Assembly: GCA_016871015.1 (NCBI GenBank) | Contig: VFZX01000033.1 | Span: forward strand, 1-35,372 | Length of the DNA stretch: 35,372 nt | Direction of reading: 5' to 3' | From: Acidobacteriota bacterium | Lineage (GTDB): Bacteria > Acidobacteriota > Terriglobia > Bryobacterales > Bryobacteraceae | In this document: positions 16,369-23,873 of the stretch, piece by piece | Layout of the letters: each line of letters opens with the position of its first letter | Numbering within the stretch: position 1 is the first letter of the stretch | Notes under the pieces: model-generated | What the model saw: the letters and a program-made list of their open reading frames with translations, nothing else | Told to the model about the DNA's origin: nothing | Database searches by the model: none | Position numbers and translations under genes: made by a program

Positions 16369-17703
16369 ATGGCCTCAGCCGGGCGGTGGGCCGTACTGGC
16401 TGTCATCGTCTGCGCGGCGCGGTTCGCTCACAGCGGGATTATCTGGGTCGAGGAGGCCTACCCGGGATCCGCAGCCGTCCAGATGTTGCACGGCGCGGTT
16501 CCGTACCGCGACTTTTTCTACGACAAGCCGCCGCTATCCGCCGCGATCTATGTTCTGTGGGGCGCCTGGCCGGGCGTGGCCTCGCGGCTGGCAGCGTCCT
16601 TGTACGTGCTGCTCTGCGCGTGGCTCGCTCACCGCCTGGCCGGGGGCTGGGCGGGCGCACTGATGGCGTTCTTCCTGACGTTCTACGTTCCCGCGGCGGT
16701 GATCCCCCTTGCACCGGACCTGCTCCTCGCAGCACCGCACCTGGCCGCGATGGTGCTGGCCAGAGAGGGCCGTCCGTTCGTGGCGGGCGCCATGGCCGGG
16801 TTGGGACTGCTGATCCACGTGAAGGCTGTGTTCGTGGCGCCGGTGCTGATTCTATGGTGTCCGGCCGGCGTGCTGCGAGTGATCGCGGGATTCGCGGGTG
16901 TCACGGCGGCGTCGCTCGCGCTTCTGGCCGCGGCAGGAGCGCTCCAGGGATATTGGGATCAGGTGTGGGTGTGGGGCCGGGGATATGCTGCTGACCCTTT
17001 GTACGAAGCACCGGTTCGCGAGGGGTTGATGCGAACTCTCAACTGGCTCGGATTCCACGCCGCCGCGGTGGTTGGTGGACTCGCGGCGATCCGGCGCGAT
17101 TGGAAATTGGCGGCTTGGTTTGGAATCGCTCTAGCCGGTGCGCTGCTGGGAGCACGGTTCGCGCCGCGCTACTACTTTCTGCCGCTGGTTCCGCTCGTGG
17201 CCGCGGCAGCCCGGGGACCTGCGTTGTGGATGGCTGTGCTGGCATTGATTCCGCTGGTGCGGTTCGGGCCAAGATACGTGCAGGTGGCGGCTGAGGGCGG
17301 CGCGAACTGGGCCGACACTGCGATGGCACGCGACAGCCACGCGGCGGCAGCGCGGATCCTGGAGCGGTCCACTCCAGCGGACACGCTATTCGTTTGGGGA
17401 TACCGTCCGGAGATCCTGTGGGAGACGCGTCTGCGGCTGGGCGCTCCATTCCTCGATTCGCAGCCGCTCACGGGAGTCCTGGCGGACCGGCACCTGCGGG
17501 ACAGCCGCCCCACGTTCGCCGCGCTCGGCGCCCGGAACCGCGCCCGCCTTGTCGCGTTGCGGCCTACGTTCGTTGTTGACGGACTGGGGCCGTACAACCG
17601 GGAACTCGCGATTACCACATATCCGGAGCTCGCCCGGTGGATCGGCGAAAATTACCAGGAGATTGCGCGGACGCCGGGGTGCATTGTCTACCGTCTTCGT
17701 TGA
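16369..17703 (+). CDS. GT39/PMT-superfamily polytopic membrane glycosyltransferase-like protein
   Basis: A 444-residue membrane protein with about ten hydrophobic segments and a C-terminal soluble part. The hallmark is in the first periplasmic loop: IIWVEEAYPGSAAVQM followed by VPYRDFFYDKPPLSAAIY. This is the acidic catalytic motif and the P-YRDFFYDKPP element seen in ArnT/PMT-type GT-C transferases, which use polyprenyl-phosphate sugars. The C-terminal region (ARILERSTPADTLFVWGYRPEI) is the periplasmic tail typical of the family. The ATG at 16369 immediately follows the galU stop with no intervening base, so the two genes are coupled. Acceptor and donor are unknown; cell-envelope glycan modification is likely. 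Confidence 0.82.
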   Translation: MASAGRWAVLAVIVCAARFAHSGIIWVEEAYPGSAAVQMLHGAVPYRDFFYDKPPLSAAIYVLWGAWPGVASRLAASLYVLLCAWLAHRLAGGWAGALMAFFLTFYVPAAVIPLAPDLLLAAPHLAAMVLAREGRPFVAGAMAGLGLLIHVKAVFVAPVLILWCPAGVLRVIAGFAGVTAASLALLAAAGALQGYWDQVWVWGRGYAADPLYEAPVREGLMRTLNWLGFHAAAVVGGLAAIRRDWKLAAWFGIALAGALLGARFAPRYYFLPLVPLVAAAARGPALWMAVLALIPLVRFGPRYVQVAAEGGANWADTAMARDSHAAAARILERSTPADTLFVWGYRPEILWETRLRLGAPFLDSQPLTGVLADRHLRDSRPTFAALGARNRARLVALRPTFVVDGLGPYNRELAITTYPELARWIGENYQEIARTPGCIVYRLR

Positions 17704-17735
17704 ATCCGCGCCCGTCAGCCGTTCATCAGAGAGAC

Positions 17736-18203
17736 ATGAAACCCAATACAGGATTGACTGACGCGCAGCGGTCCGGACTGGTGGCGATTCTCAGCCACAC
17801 GCTGGCCGACTTGCACGTGCTGTACGTGCAGACACGGGGATTCCACTGGAACGTCACGGGTCCGCACTTCAACGATCTGCACAAGTTCTTCGAAGCCCAG
17901 TATGACGAGCTTGCCGGGAGCATTGATGAGGTGGCCGAGAACATCCGGTATCTCGGAGAGAAGGCGCCCGCGAGCATGGCGGCGTTCCTGTCGCTCGCCC
18001 GGATTCAGGAGAGCGCCGGTGCGCCTTCCTCGCGCGAAATGATTCAGGCTCTGCTGAGCAACCACGAGTCCGTGGCCCGCTCGTTACGGGGAGATATCGA
18101 GAAGGCAGGGGGGCTCGGCGCCGCTGATGTCCAGGACTTCCTGACCGGACTGCTCGAACAGCACGATAAGATGGCGTGGATGCTCCGGGCTATGCTCGAA
18201 TAA
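17736..18203 (+). CDS. dps: Dps ferritin-like DNA-protection / iron-storage protein
   Basis: A 155-residue four-helix Dps protomer expected to assemble into a dodecamer that oxidises Fe(II) with peroxide and protects DNA. The inter-subunit ferroxidase ligands match E. coli spacing: His37, His49, Asp64 and Glu68 correspond to His51, His63, Asp78 and Glu82, and Glu53 takes the place of Asp67. Segments FHWNVTGPHFNDLHKFFEAQYDELAGSIDEVAENIRYLG are standard. The ATG at 17736 follows an AGAGAG ribosome site; an upstream open frame has no family similarity. There is no Lys-rich N-terminal extension, so direct DNA binding is less certain. It is monocistronic by appearance; no OxyR or Fur site was identified. 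Confidence 0.94.
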   Translation: MKPNTGLTDAQRSGLVAILSHTLADLHVLYVQTRGFHWNVTGPHFNDLHKFFEAQYDELAGSIDEVAENIRYLGEKAPASMAAFLSLARIQESAGAPSSREMIQALLSNHESVARSLRGDIEKAGGLGAADVQDFLTGLLEQHDKMAWMLRAMLE

Positions 18204-18283
18204 ACCGCGAGCCCATTCGTCGTTGACAGTCCACTGATATCGCCGCCAACCCCAGTGCGCTGGAGTTGTTATCCTGGAGCCCG

Positions 18284-18695
18284 ATGGACTCATCCGTGCT
18301 CGCCGCGGGACTCGCGAGCCTGGGGTATCCGGGGTTTCGCCATTTGGCCGGCGGCACTGCTCCGGATCCAGGGACGCTCCTCCTATCGGTGGTCAGCTCG
18401 GACGACGTCGAGGTCCGGGTCCTGGAGGCGCTGCCGTGGCTAGTGCTCGAGTTCAGCGAGATGGACTGGGACAGATTGGTGGCGGGCAACCGCGGCGATC
18501 GGGGAATTGTGGATCAGCTTGTTGCGGTGGAGGGGACAACTCGAACGCCTGCGGTCGGGCCGGGAAGATACGCTTTGCCAGGCTTCAATGACGGATGCTG
18601 AGCGAAAGTGGCTGCGCGGTCAGCGGTCGAGTGAGGCGCGGCGGTCGAATCTGTTGACGGATCTCGGTCCCGGATTGCTTCACTATGCCAGGTGA
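18284..18695 (+). pseudogene. Partner gene of a nucleotidyltransferase module, frameshifted
   Basis: The N-terminal part reads in one frame from an ATG at 18284 with a GGAG ribosome site: MDSSVLAAGLASLGYPGFRH, LAGGTAP, VRVLEALPWLVLEFSEMDWD. The C-terminal part continues in another frame, without its own credible start, from about 18537 (GQLERLRSGREDTLCQASMT, DAERKWLRGQRSSEA, NLLTDLGPGLLHYAR) to a TGA at 18695. Together they look like one protein of about 130-150 residues that has lost a short internal stretch and its frame. It overlaps the start of the downstream nucleotidyltransferase gene by 11 nt, the coupling expected of a toxin-antitoxin-like pair. The role is inferred from that arrangement only. 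Confidence 0.6.
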
Positions 18696-18925
18696 GCAGC
18701 TGCCAGAGCCGTGGCTCTCGTTCCTCACCGGGATCGATGCGGCGCTGGATCAACCCGTAGTCATTCACTGTATTGGCGGGTTCGCGATTGTGATGCTCTA
18801 CGGTAAGCGAGGCGGAATTCCTCCAGAGGCTGGCCGGAGACGGATCAGAGTTCCACGACCGGCATGGGGTGCGCCTGCAGATCGTTGGAGTTGCCACCGT
18901 TCCTGAGAACTACGAGGACCGGCTA

Positions 18926-18949
18926 TTGAGTCTCGCCTAATATAGTGAC
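18926..18949 (+). repeat. Left terminal inverted repeat of the IS630 element
   Basis: Begins TTGAGTCTCGCCTAATA and pairs with the reverse complement of 20017-20040, with three mismatches over 24 nt. It abuts the TA target at 18924-18925. Confidence 0.93.
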
Positions 18950-18978
18950 ACGCGCGCCAGTCGGCGCTACAATGGTGC

Positions 18979-20009
18979 ATGGTGACTCACCGCCGCGATT
19001 TCCAAGCACTCGAGCAAAGGCGCAAGCAGGCTGCCCGTCTGTTCGCCAATGGGGAAACCGTCCTAGCTTCTGTGGCCCGTCAACTCAAGGTCAGCCGGCA
19101 GAGCGTCTGCCGCTGGTATCACGAGTGGAAGGAAGGTGGAGCCAAAGCCTTAAAGGCAGCAGGCCGGGCGGGGCGCAGGCCGCGGCTTTCGGCGGCACAA
19201 CTCCGCAAGGTAGAAAGGGCGCTCCGGCAGGGACCCGCTGCACATGGCTTCAGCGGTGAACTGTGGACGCTGCCACGGGTGGCCAAGACGATCGAGCAGG
19301 TCACTGGCGCCAAATTCCATTCCGGCCATGTTTGGAAGATCCTGGGATCGCTCAACTGGACCGTCCAGAAACCCACCGAGCAAGCCAAGGAACGGAACGA
19401 AGACAAGATCCAGTATTGGAAGGACGTCCGCTGGCCCGAGCTAAAAAAAACGCTGCACGGCAAAAAGCCTGGATCTTCTTCCAGGATGAATCAGGTTTCA
19501 CCCAAAAGCCCGCGGTCCGCACCACCTGGGCACCCAAAGGCAAGACCCCGGTCCTGAAATCACGCGGCAACCACTGGAGCAAGACCTCGGTGGCAGCGGC
19601 CCTGGGTTACCGCTGGGATGGCAGCCGTGCCCGGTTGTTCGCCCGTACCAAGCCGGATAGCTTCGACGCCGCCAGCCTGACCGGCTTTCTGAAGCAACTC
19701 AAGAAATTTGTGGCTGGCAGCCCGGTCATCCTGGTCTGGGATCATTTGCCGGCGCATCGCAGCAAATTCATGCAGCACTTCCTGTTGAAACAGCGGTCCT
19801 GGCTGACGATTGAATGGTTGCCCAGCTACGCGCCCGATCTCAATCCCACCGAAGGAGTTTGGTGCAACATCAAGGGGCGCGAGATGGCCAACTTCTGTCC
19901 GGACCGGATGGAGGAGGCGGTCTCGCGGTTCCGGCGAGGCCTCCAGCGCGTCAGCCATACTCGCGGGCTCGCATTTTCCTTTCTCCATCATGCGGGGCTC
20001 TTTTTTTGA
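18979..20009 (+). CDS. IS630-family DDE transposase, expressed by -1 frameshifting
   Basis: The first frame (from ATG 18979) encodes a helix-turn-helix N-terminus (RRKQAARLFANGETVLASVA, VSRQSVCRWYHEWKEGG) and a winged-helix/linker region (HGFSGELWTLPRVAKTIEQV, SGHVWKILG). At a run of eight A (19443-19450) a -1 shift leads into the second frame. That frame encodes the catalytic domain: AWIFFQDESGF (first Asp), ILVWDHLPAHRS (second Asp) and YAPDLNPTEGVWCNIK (Glu), the complete DDE triad of IS630 transposases. The fused product is about 343 residues, normal for the family. Without the shift, the first frame would stop at 19557. All catalytic residues are present, so the element may still be active. 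Confidence 0.9.
19443..19450 (+). other. Programmed -1 ribosomal frameshift site (A8 slippery run)
   Basis: Eight consecutive A follow a CT (CTAAAAAAAACG) exactly where the transposase passes from the first to the second frame. A 6-bp hairpin (CCTGGA/TCCAGG, 19468-19485) lies 17 nt downstream and might stimulate the shift, although this is farther than usual. A-run slippage is well known in IS630-group elements. Confidence 0.7.
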
Positions 20010-20016
20010 CAACGTC

Positions 20017-20040
20017 GTCACCGTATTATGCGAGACTCAA
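20017..20040 (-). repeat. Right terminal inverted repeat of the IS630 element
   Basis: Its reverse complement begins TTGAGTCTCGCATAATA and matches the left end at 21 of 24 positions. It abuts the duplicated TA at 20041-20042. Confidence 0.93.
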
Positions 20041-20307
20041 TAATTCCAATGTTCGCTGATGCGTTTCGTTGGCTTAAGCTGTTCGCACTCGAAGCACACG
20101 ATTTGGCGCTGTCGAAACTCGATCGCAATTCGGCTCGCGACCGTGAGGACGTGAGGTTCCTCGCCAGCCGCGCGCCGCTCGATCCTGTGATCCTGGTGGA
20201 CCGGTATCACTCGGAGATGCGGCCGTATCTTGTGAATGTCGACCGGCACGACCTCACCATCCATCTGTGGCTGGACATGTTGGAGGGATCGTGACCCGCC
20301 CGGACTA

Positions 20308-21513
20308 CTAGGCGGCTCCGAAGATCTCCTTCATCCGGCGCGCGGCAAACTTCTCGTCACCCGGGTCGTTCATAAACACCGTGAACTCCAGACCCTTGCC
20401 GCCTGCCGCGCGCAGGACCACGATCCGTGGATCACCATCGCGGAGCTGCTGTTCCACTTGACGGACGGTGAGCTTTATGCGGGTCTCGTCCCATGTGACC
20501 TTCACGCGGTGAACCCGGCGCGTCCGGTCAAACGGCGTCTTCTCGGCGTTCAATCCGATCTTCTTGAACGCGTCGATGAGGAAGGCCGCCTGGCGCGCCG
20601 ACTCGCGGTCCACTGCGTCGAAATCGGTCTTGGCGTATTTCTCCAGCGCCACCCAGAGCCCGATCATCTCCTCGCGGTTGACCTTCATCCCGCGGCCCAG
20701 GGAGTCCGAGTGCGGACTCGAATTGAGCCACGCGGCCCGGATCAGATCTTTGCGGCCGGCGAGAATCCCCGAGCTCTGCGGACCCCGGATGTGCTTTCCA
20801 CCGCTTACGGCGATCAGGTCGATACCGAGCGCGGCCAGCTTGGTGATGTTGCCCCAGGGCGGCAGCATGTTGGCGGCGTCGATCAGCACCGGGACGCCAG
20901 CCTTCTTCGCGATCCGCATCGTCTCCTCGATCGAAACGCCCGGATCCTTTTCCCAGTCGTGAGAGGTTCCGCCGAGGAAGTAGATCATCGCGGTCTTGGG
21001 TCCCAGCGCGGCGGCCAGGGCGGAGGCGCCTTCCACTTCGACGATCTTGACGCCGGTGTTGCGTACCGCGTGATCGTAGCCGTTGCGATGTCCCTTCTGG
21101 ATCACGACGTCCGCCTTCATGCCGGTCAAATCCGGAAGCTGGCGGACCTTGGCGTTGTCCTCTCCGGTCAGGCAGGCGCACGTGCCGAGGCAGATCGCTC
21201 CCGCGGCGCCTGAGGCCACCAGGGCGGACTCGGTGCCCGCGAGCTTGGCGATCCTCTCGCCGACGGCGTCCTTCACTTCCTCGAGATACACGTAGTCGCG
21301 CGAGGCTTCCGCCATCGCAGCGTGGATCTCCGGCGACATCTTCGATGCGCCAATCGTGGTCATGGTGCCCTGAAAGTTGATCAGGGGACGGATTCCCAAT
21401 TGCGAATAGATTCCCGCTGTGGGCGCCTTCTTGGCGGCGGAGATGCCGAGCTTGGAAAGCGGGCCTGAGGCGGCGAGCGCGGCGATGGCTTTTCTGCGGC
21501 TGGTCATGTTCAT
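20308..21513 (-). CDS. SelA-like PLP-dependent protein with a Tat-type signal
   Basis: A 401-residue fold-type I PLP enzyme of the SelA/DgaE-like group: L-seryl-tRNA(Sec) selenium transferase relatives, which include D-glucosaminate-6-phosphate ammonia lyase. The PLP lysine is in AVSGGKHIRGPQSSG, the preceding Asp in PVLIDAANMLPPW, and substrate/PLP contacts in LVASGAAGAICLGTCACL. The order and length fit the family. The N-terminus MTSRRKAIAALAASGPL, then a hydrophobic stretch, reads as a twin-arginine signal, which suggests the folded holoenzyme is exported. ATGs at 21513 and 21507 are both possible; a frame up to 21573 overlaps the divergent barrel gene and is less likely. A true SelA role is doubtful because SelA is cytoplasmic and no selenocysteine genes are nearby. 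The reaction is unknown. Confidence 0.82.
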   Translation of the reverse strand: MNMTSRRKAIAALAASGPLSKLGISAAKKAPTAGIYSQLGIRPLINFQGTMTTIGASKMSPEIHAAMAEASRDYVYLEEVKDAVGERIAKLAGTESALVASGAAGAICLGTCACLTGEDNAKVRQLPDLTGMKADVVIQKGHRNGYDHAVRNTGVKIVEVEGASALAAALGPKTAMIYFLGGTSHDWEKDPGVSIEETMRIAKKAGVPVLIDAANMLPPWGNITKLAALGIDLIAVSGGKHIRGPQSSGILAGRKDLIRAAWLNSSPHSDSLGRGMKVNREEMIGLWVALEKYAKTDFDAVDRESARQAAFLIDAFKKIGLNAEKTPFDRTRRVHRVKVTWDETRIKLTVRQVEQQLRDGDPRIVVLRAAGGKGLEFTVFMNDPGDEKFAARRMKEIFGAA

Positions 21514-21571
21514 GATTAGATCACACTCGCAAACTTGAAACGGGGATAATCGTTGGAGCGTCGCAAATGCC

Positions 21572-22219
21572 ATGAAGCGCGCCCTCCTCTGCCTGGCGGC
21601 CCTCGGTGCCGCACCCCTGCTCGCCCAGCGCGAGTACCGCCCGTTCCGGGATTACCGCCGGCACTATCTGTCGGTTGGCGCGGGCGCGGCGCAACCGGGC
21701 GCCGACATCAAGCCTCTGCTCGCCAATAGTCCGCTGTTCCGGTTCACGTACGGATACCGGTTCCACCGCTACTTCCAGGCCGAGTCAGGGCTCGACTCCG
21801 TGTTCTACGCGGCCAAGGTGCGCGACTTCTACGAATCGCGGTTCGGCGATCTGCGGATCCGGGACTATCAGTTCATGTGGCCGTCCGGCGGACGCGCGAT
21901 CGTGCCGCTGGCGGGCAACAAGCTGTTGCTTTCGGCAGGTGGCGGCGGAGCCTATCTCCGGTACCAGGAGCGGATCCGGCAGCCGTTCGGCGATTCGTTG
22001 CGGCTCGATTGTCCCGTGTGCGCGGCCCGGAGCGGATGGGGATACTACGGCCTGTTGGGAGCGAGCGTGGCGCTGGACCGGGCGCAGCAGTTGCGGCTCG
22101 GCGTGTCCACGCGGGTCGTACGCGGCGACACGCGCGGGGATCCGTTCGGCAACATCCCGGGCACCACGACGAAAGACACCTGGATCAACTCCGCGGTGGA
22201 ATTTACGTTCAGTTTTTGA
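21572..22219 (+). CDS. Small outer-membrane beta-barrel protein of unknown function
   Basis: The 215-residue protein has a signal peptide (MKRALLCLAALGAAPLLAQ). It is followed by alternating-hydrophobicity strands rich in Tyr, Arg and Gly (FRFTYGYRFHRYFQAESGLD, KLLLSAGGGGAYLRYQERI, QLRLGVSTRVVRG) and ends NSAVEFTFSF, with the terminal Phe recognised by the BAM machinery. This is the profile of an 8-stranded OmpW/OprF-like barrel, but no family is recognisable. A CPVC pair at about 150 lies in a loop and could form a disulfide. The ATG at 21572 is in divergent orientation to the SelA-like gene; the SDR gene follows 24 nt downstream. Confidence 0.7.
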   Translation: MKRALLCLAALGAAPLLAQREYRPFRDYRRHYLSVGAGAAQPGADIKPLLANSPLFRFTYGYRFHRYFQAESGLDSVFYAAKVRDFYESRFGDLRIRDYQFMWPSGGRAIVPLAGNKLLLSAGGGGAYLRYQERIRQPFGDSLRLDCPVCAARSGWGYYGLLGASVALDRAQQLRLGVSTRVVRGDTRGDPFGNIPGTTTKDTWINSAVEFTFSF

Positions 22220-22243
22220 GCGGATCGTCCGACAATAGAGGGA

Positions 22244-22999
22244 ATGAGTCCCAATCTTTCCGGCCGTGTTGCCCTGGTCACCGGCGCATCGCGAGGCCTT
22301 GGAGCCGCGATCGCGACCAAGCTCGGCGCGTGTGGCGCGCGGGTGTGCGTCAACTATTGGGCCAGTGAAGCCAAGGCGCGCGCGGTGTGCGCGGCGATCG
22401 AGCAGAGCGGTGGCGCCGCCGCGGCATGCAAGGCCGACTCGCGGGACGAGGCGCAGGTGCGCGGAATGGTGGAGGGGATCCGGAAGCTGTGGGGGCCGGT
22501 GGACATCCTGGTGGTCAACGCAACTGGGCCGCAGCCTTTCCTGTCTGTCGAGGAGCAGACCTGGCAGTCGTATCTGGATCAGTTGGAGTTCTTCGTCAAG
22601 TCCCCGCTGATCCTGCTGAAAGAGTGTCTGCCGGCGATGAAGGAACGGCGCTACGGCCGCGTGATTCAGATCGGCAGCGAGGTGTTCGAACTGGGCAATC
22701 CACGGTTTGCCAACTATGTCGCCGCCAAGGGAGCGCAATATGGCCAGACACGTTCCTGGGCACGCGAACTCGCGCCGTGGGGCATTACCGTGAACCTGGT
22801 TGCTCCGGGCTGGATTCCGACCGAACGCCACGACGGCACCAGTCCGGCGGATCTTGCGATCTACGCCGCGGCAGTTCCCATGAAGCGGCAGGGCGTGCCC
22901 GACGACGTCGCCGCGGCCGTGGCCTACCTGGCATCAGCGGAGGCCAATTTCGTGACTGGCCAGAAGATCGCGGTCAACGGCGGGAACACACTGGAATAA
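22244..22999 (+). CDS. Short-chain dehydrogenase/reductase (FabG-like SDR)
   Basis: A 251-residue classical SDR. It has the cofactor loop TGASRGLGAAIA, the VVNAT segment in place of the usual NNAG, and the catalytic Ser in IQIGSEVFE. The YVAAKGA motif supplies the Tyr and Lys, and PGWIPTERH and VTGQKIAVNGG close the fold. An acidic residue after beta2 is absent and VNYWASE follows, which favours NADPH. The substrate is unknown; such proteins are often annotated 3-oxoacyl-ACP reductase. Its last 47 nt form the start of a 373-bp direct repeat and are found again at 24821-24867, so the gene end marks one border of the Fic island. The gene itself is intact. Confidence 0.9.
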   Translation: MSPNLSGRVALVTGASRGLGAAIATKLGACGARVCVNYWASEAKARAVCAAIEQSGGAAAACKADSRDEAQVRGMVEGIRKLWGPVDILVVNATGPQPFLSVEEQTWQSYLDQLEFFVKSPLILLKECLPAMKERRYGRVIQIGSEVFELGNPRFANYVAAKGAQYGQTRSWARELAPWGITVNLVAPGWIPTERHDGTSPADLAIYAAAVPMKRQGVPDDVAAAVAYLASAEANFVTGQKIAVNGGNTLE

Positions 23000-23325
23000 C
23001 CGGTCAGACCGGCCGGCGCAGCAGTAGCAAAAAGAACGGACCACCCGCCAGCGCCGTAATCACGCCCACTGGAATCTCGGCCTGCGGCAACGCCGTCCGC
23101 GCCACCGTGTCGCACACCACCAGAAACGCCGCCCCAAGCAGGAATCCGCAAGGAATCAGGAGCCGGTGATCGGCGCCCGCGCGCAGCCGCAGCGCATGGG
23201 GCACGATCCAGCCGAGGAAGCCGATCGGTCCGGTGAGGCAGGTGACCGAGGCGGTGAGCAGCGATCCCGCCACGTACCCCAGCCGGACCAGCGGCGCGGT
23301 GTCCACGCCACGCGATTCGGCCCAT
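22953..23325 (+). repeat. Direct repeat copy A (373 bp), duplicating SDR and BtuC 3' ends
   Basis: This block begins in the SDR gene (TGACTGGCCAGAAG) and ends within permease coding sequence (GATTCGGCCCAT). It matches 24821-25193 with no indels and about 12 substitutions (roughly 97 percent identity by hand count). The two copies flank 1495 bp carrying the Fic module and a truncated recombinase. Confidence 0.95.
23004..23325 (-). pseudogene. C-terminal fragment of a BtuC/FecCD-type permease (duplicate of the gene at 24872)
   Basis: The fragment encodes about 107 codons identical or nearly so to the end of the intact permease, from WAESRGVDTAPLVRLGYVAG to FLLLLRRPV, with an intact stop at 23004. 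Its upstream end is replaced at 23326 by island DNA, so neither start nor transmembrane core is present. The frame runs open into the island to 23393 or beyond, but that part has no permease similarity. It is a by-product of the duplication, not a gene. Confidence 0.92.
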
Positions 23326-23597
23326 AATGCCTTCAATGACCGGGAAGCGAATGCCCTGCTGCGGCTCATTAAGGGCAGCTGTCCAGGCGACAAATAGTTC
23401 CAGCGAGTGCTTCGCCAGACGCGAAGTTGGATACGCGGTAGCGATACGCGACGTCAAGTGATGGGAGCGACCGCTCGAGCTGCAAAAGACGAAAAGAGTG
23501 TGCGCCCCCACACTCCTTCCTATATCTCTGATTGGTTGGTCACAGATGTGGCTGAACCATTCGGCGTGTCATCCGAGGCCCCATTTCCGTCGATTGA
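23326..23597. other. Left end of the Fic island, no recognisable gene
   Basis: The 272 bp have no credible ORF. A minus-strand open frame reads into the permease fragment but has no family resemblance. A perfect 6-bp AGTGTG/CACACT hairpin with a 6-nt loop lies at 23497-23514, without a T-tract. The stretch may contain the promoter of the downstream three-gene set, but I could not place one with confidence. Confidence 0.5.
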
Positions 23598-23873
23598 ATG
23601 ACTGCGGTTTGGGCGCCTCCGCTACGCACTACCATAGAAGACGTGGAAGGACCTACGATAACGGCGATTCTAGACTTGGCCCGGCGTCACGGCGTCACCT
23701 ATCAGCCCACCGAAGCGGACGCCTGGGCGAACCACGTAACCCGGTTGGCGGACGACGATGTCGTTCTCGACGAGATTGAGCTGCTTCTGGTTGAACTGGA
23801 GCGTTCGGGGTACCTCAGTGGTCCGGACGCGGCGCGTCTCCAGGTGAACTATCTGCGGGAAGCCAGGTTGTGA
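23598..23873 (+). CDS. Small partner protein upstream of Fic (putative antitoxin)
   Basis: A 91-residue protein with an ATG at 23598; a GTG at 23643 would give a 76-residue form starting nearer the conserved-looking core. The core is helical and acidic (TITAILDLARRHGVTYQPTE, then VVLDEIELLLVELERSGYLS). Its stop overlaps the Fic start (GTGA), which is the arrangement of Fic antitoxin-toxin pairs. The known inhibitory motif of Fic antitoxins, (S/T)xxxE(G/N), is not present in an obvious form. It may therefore neutralise Fic another way or have another role. I do not recognise the family. Confidence 0.6.
   Translation: MTAVWAPPLRTTIEDVEGPTITAILDLARRHGVTYQPTEADAWANHVTRLADDDVVLDEIELLLVELERSGYLSGPDAARLQVNYLREARL

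Larger units (their letters stand above)
18926..20040 (+). mobile_element. Complete IS630-family insertion sequence (1115 bp)
   Basis: The element has imperfect terminal inverted repeats matching at 21 of 24 positions, starting TTGAGTCTCGC at both ends, and is flanked by a direct TA dinucleotide (18924-18925 and 20041-20042). TA duplication and a length near 1.1 kb are hallmarks of the IS630/Tc1-mariner group. It carries one transposase in two overlapping frames. It sits inside a nucleotidyltransferase gene whose reading frame is restored on either side of the TA, so the borders are certain to the base. Confidence 0.95.
18685..20294 (+). pseudogene. DUF6036-like nucleotidyltransferase gene, internally deleted and split by an IS630-family element
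   Basis: The 5' part begins at an ATG at 18685 (PEPWLSFLTGIDAALDQPVV then HCIGGFAIVMLYG). The frame is then lost near 18805, and the text resumes in another frame as SEAEFLQRLAGDGSEFHDRH, then VGVATVPENYEDRL. The segment normally between, which holds the catalytic Asp-x-Asp of the nucleotidyltransferase fold, appears deleted. At 18926 the IS element interrupts the Leu codon region. The gene resumes at 20043 with MFADAFRWLKLFALEAHDLA, SKLDRNSARDREDV and ends LWLDMLEGS at a TGA at 20294. Removing the element plus one TA copy joins EDRL-IPMFADAF in frame. Related intact genes usually pair with a small upstream partner, as here. The product is not functional. Confidence 0.75.

Noticed and set aside
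20308-21513. True selenocysteine synthase (SelA)
   Set aside because: There is a Tat-type signal peptide and no selB, selC or selD nearby. A role as an exported PLP enzyme of the wider family is more likely.
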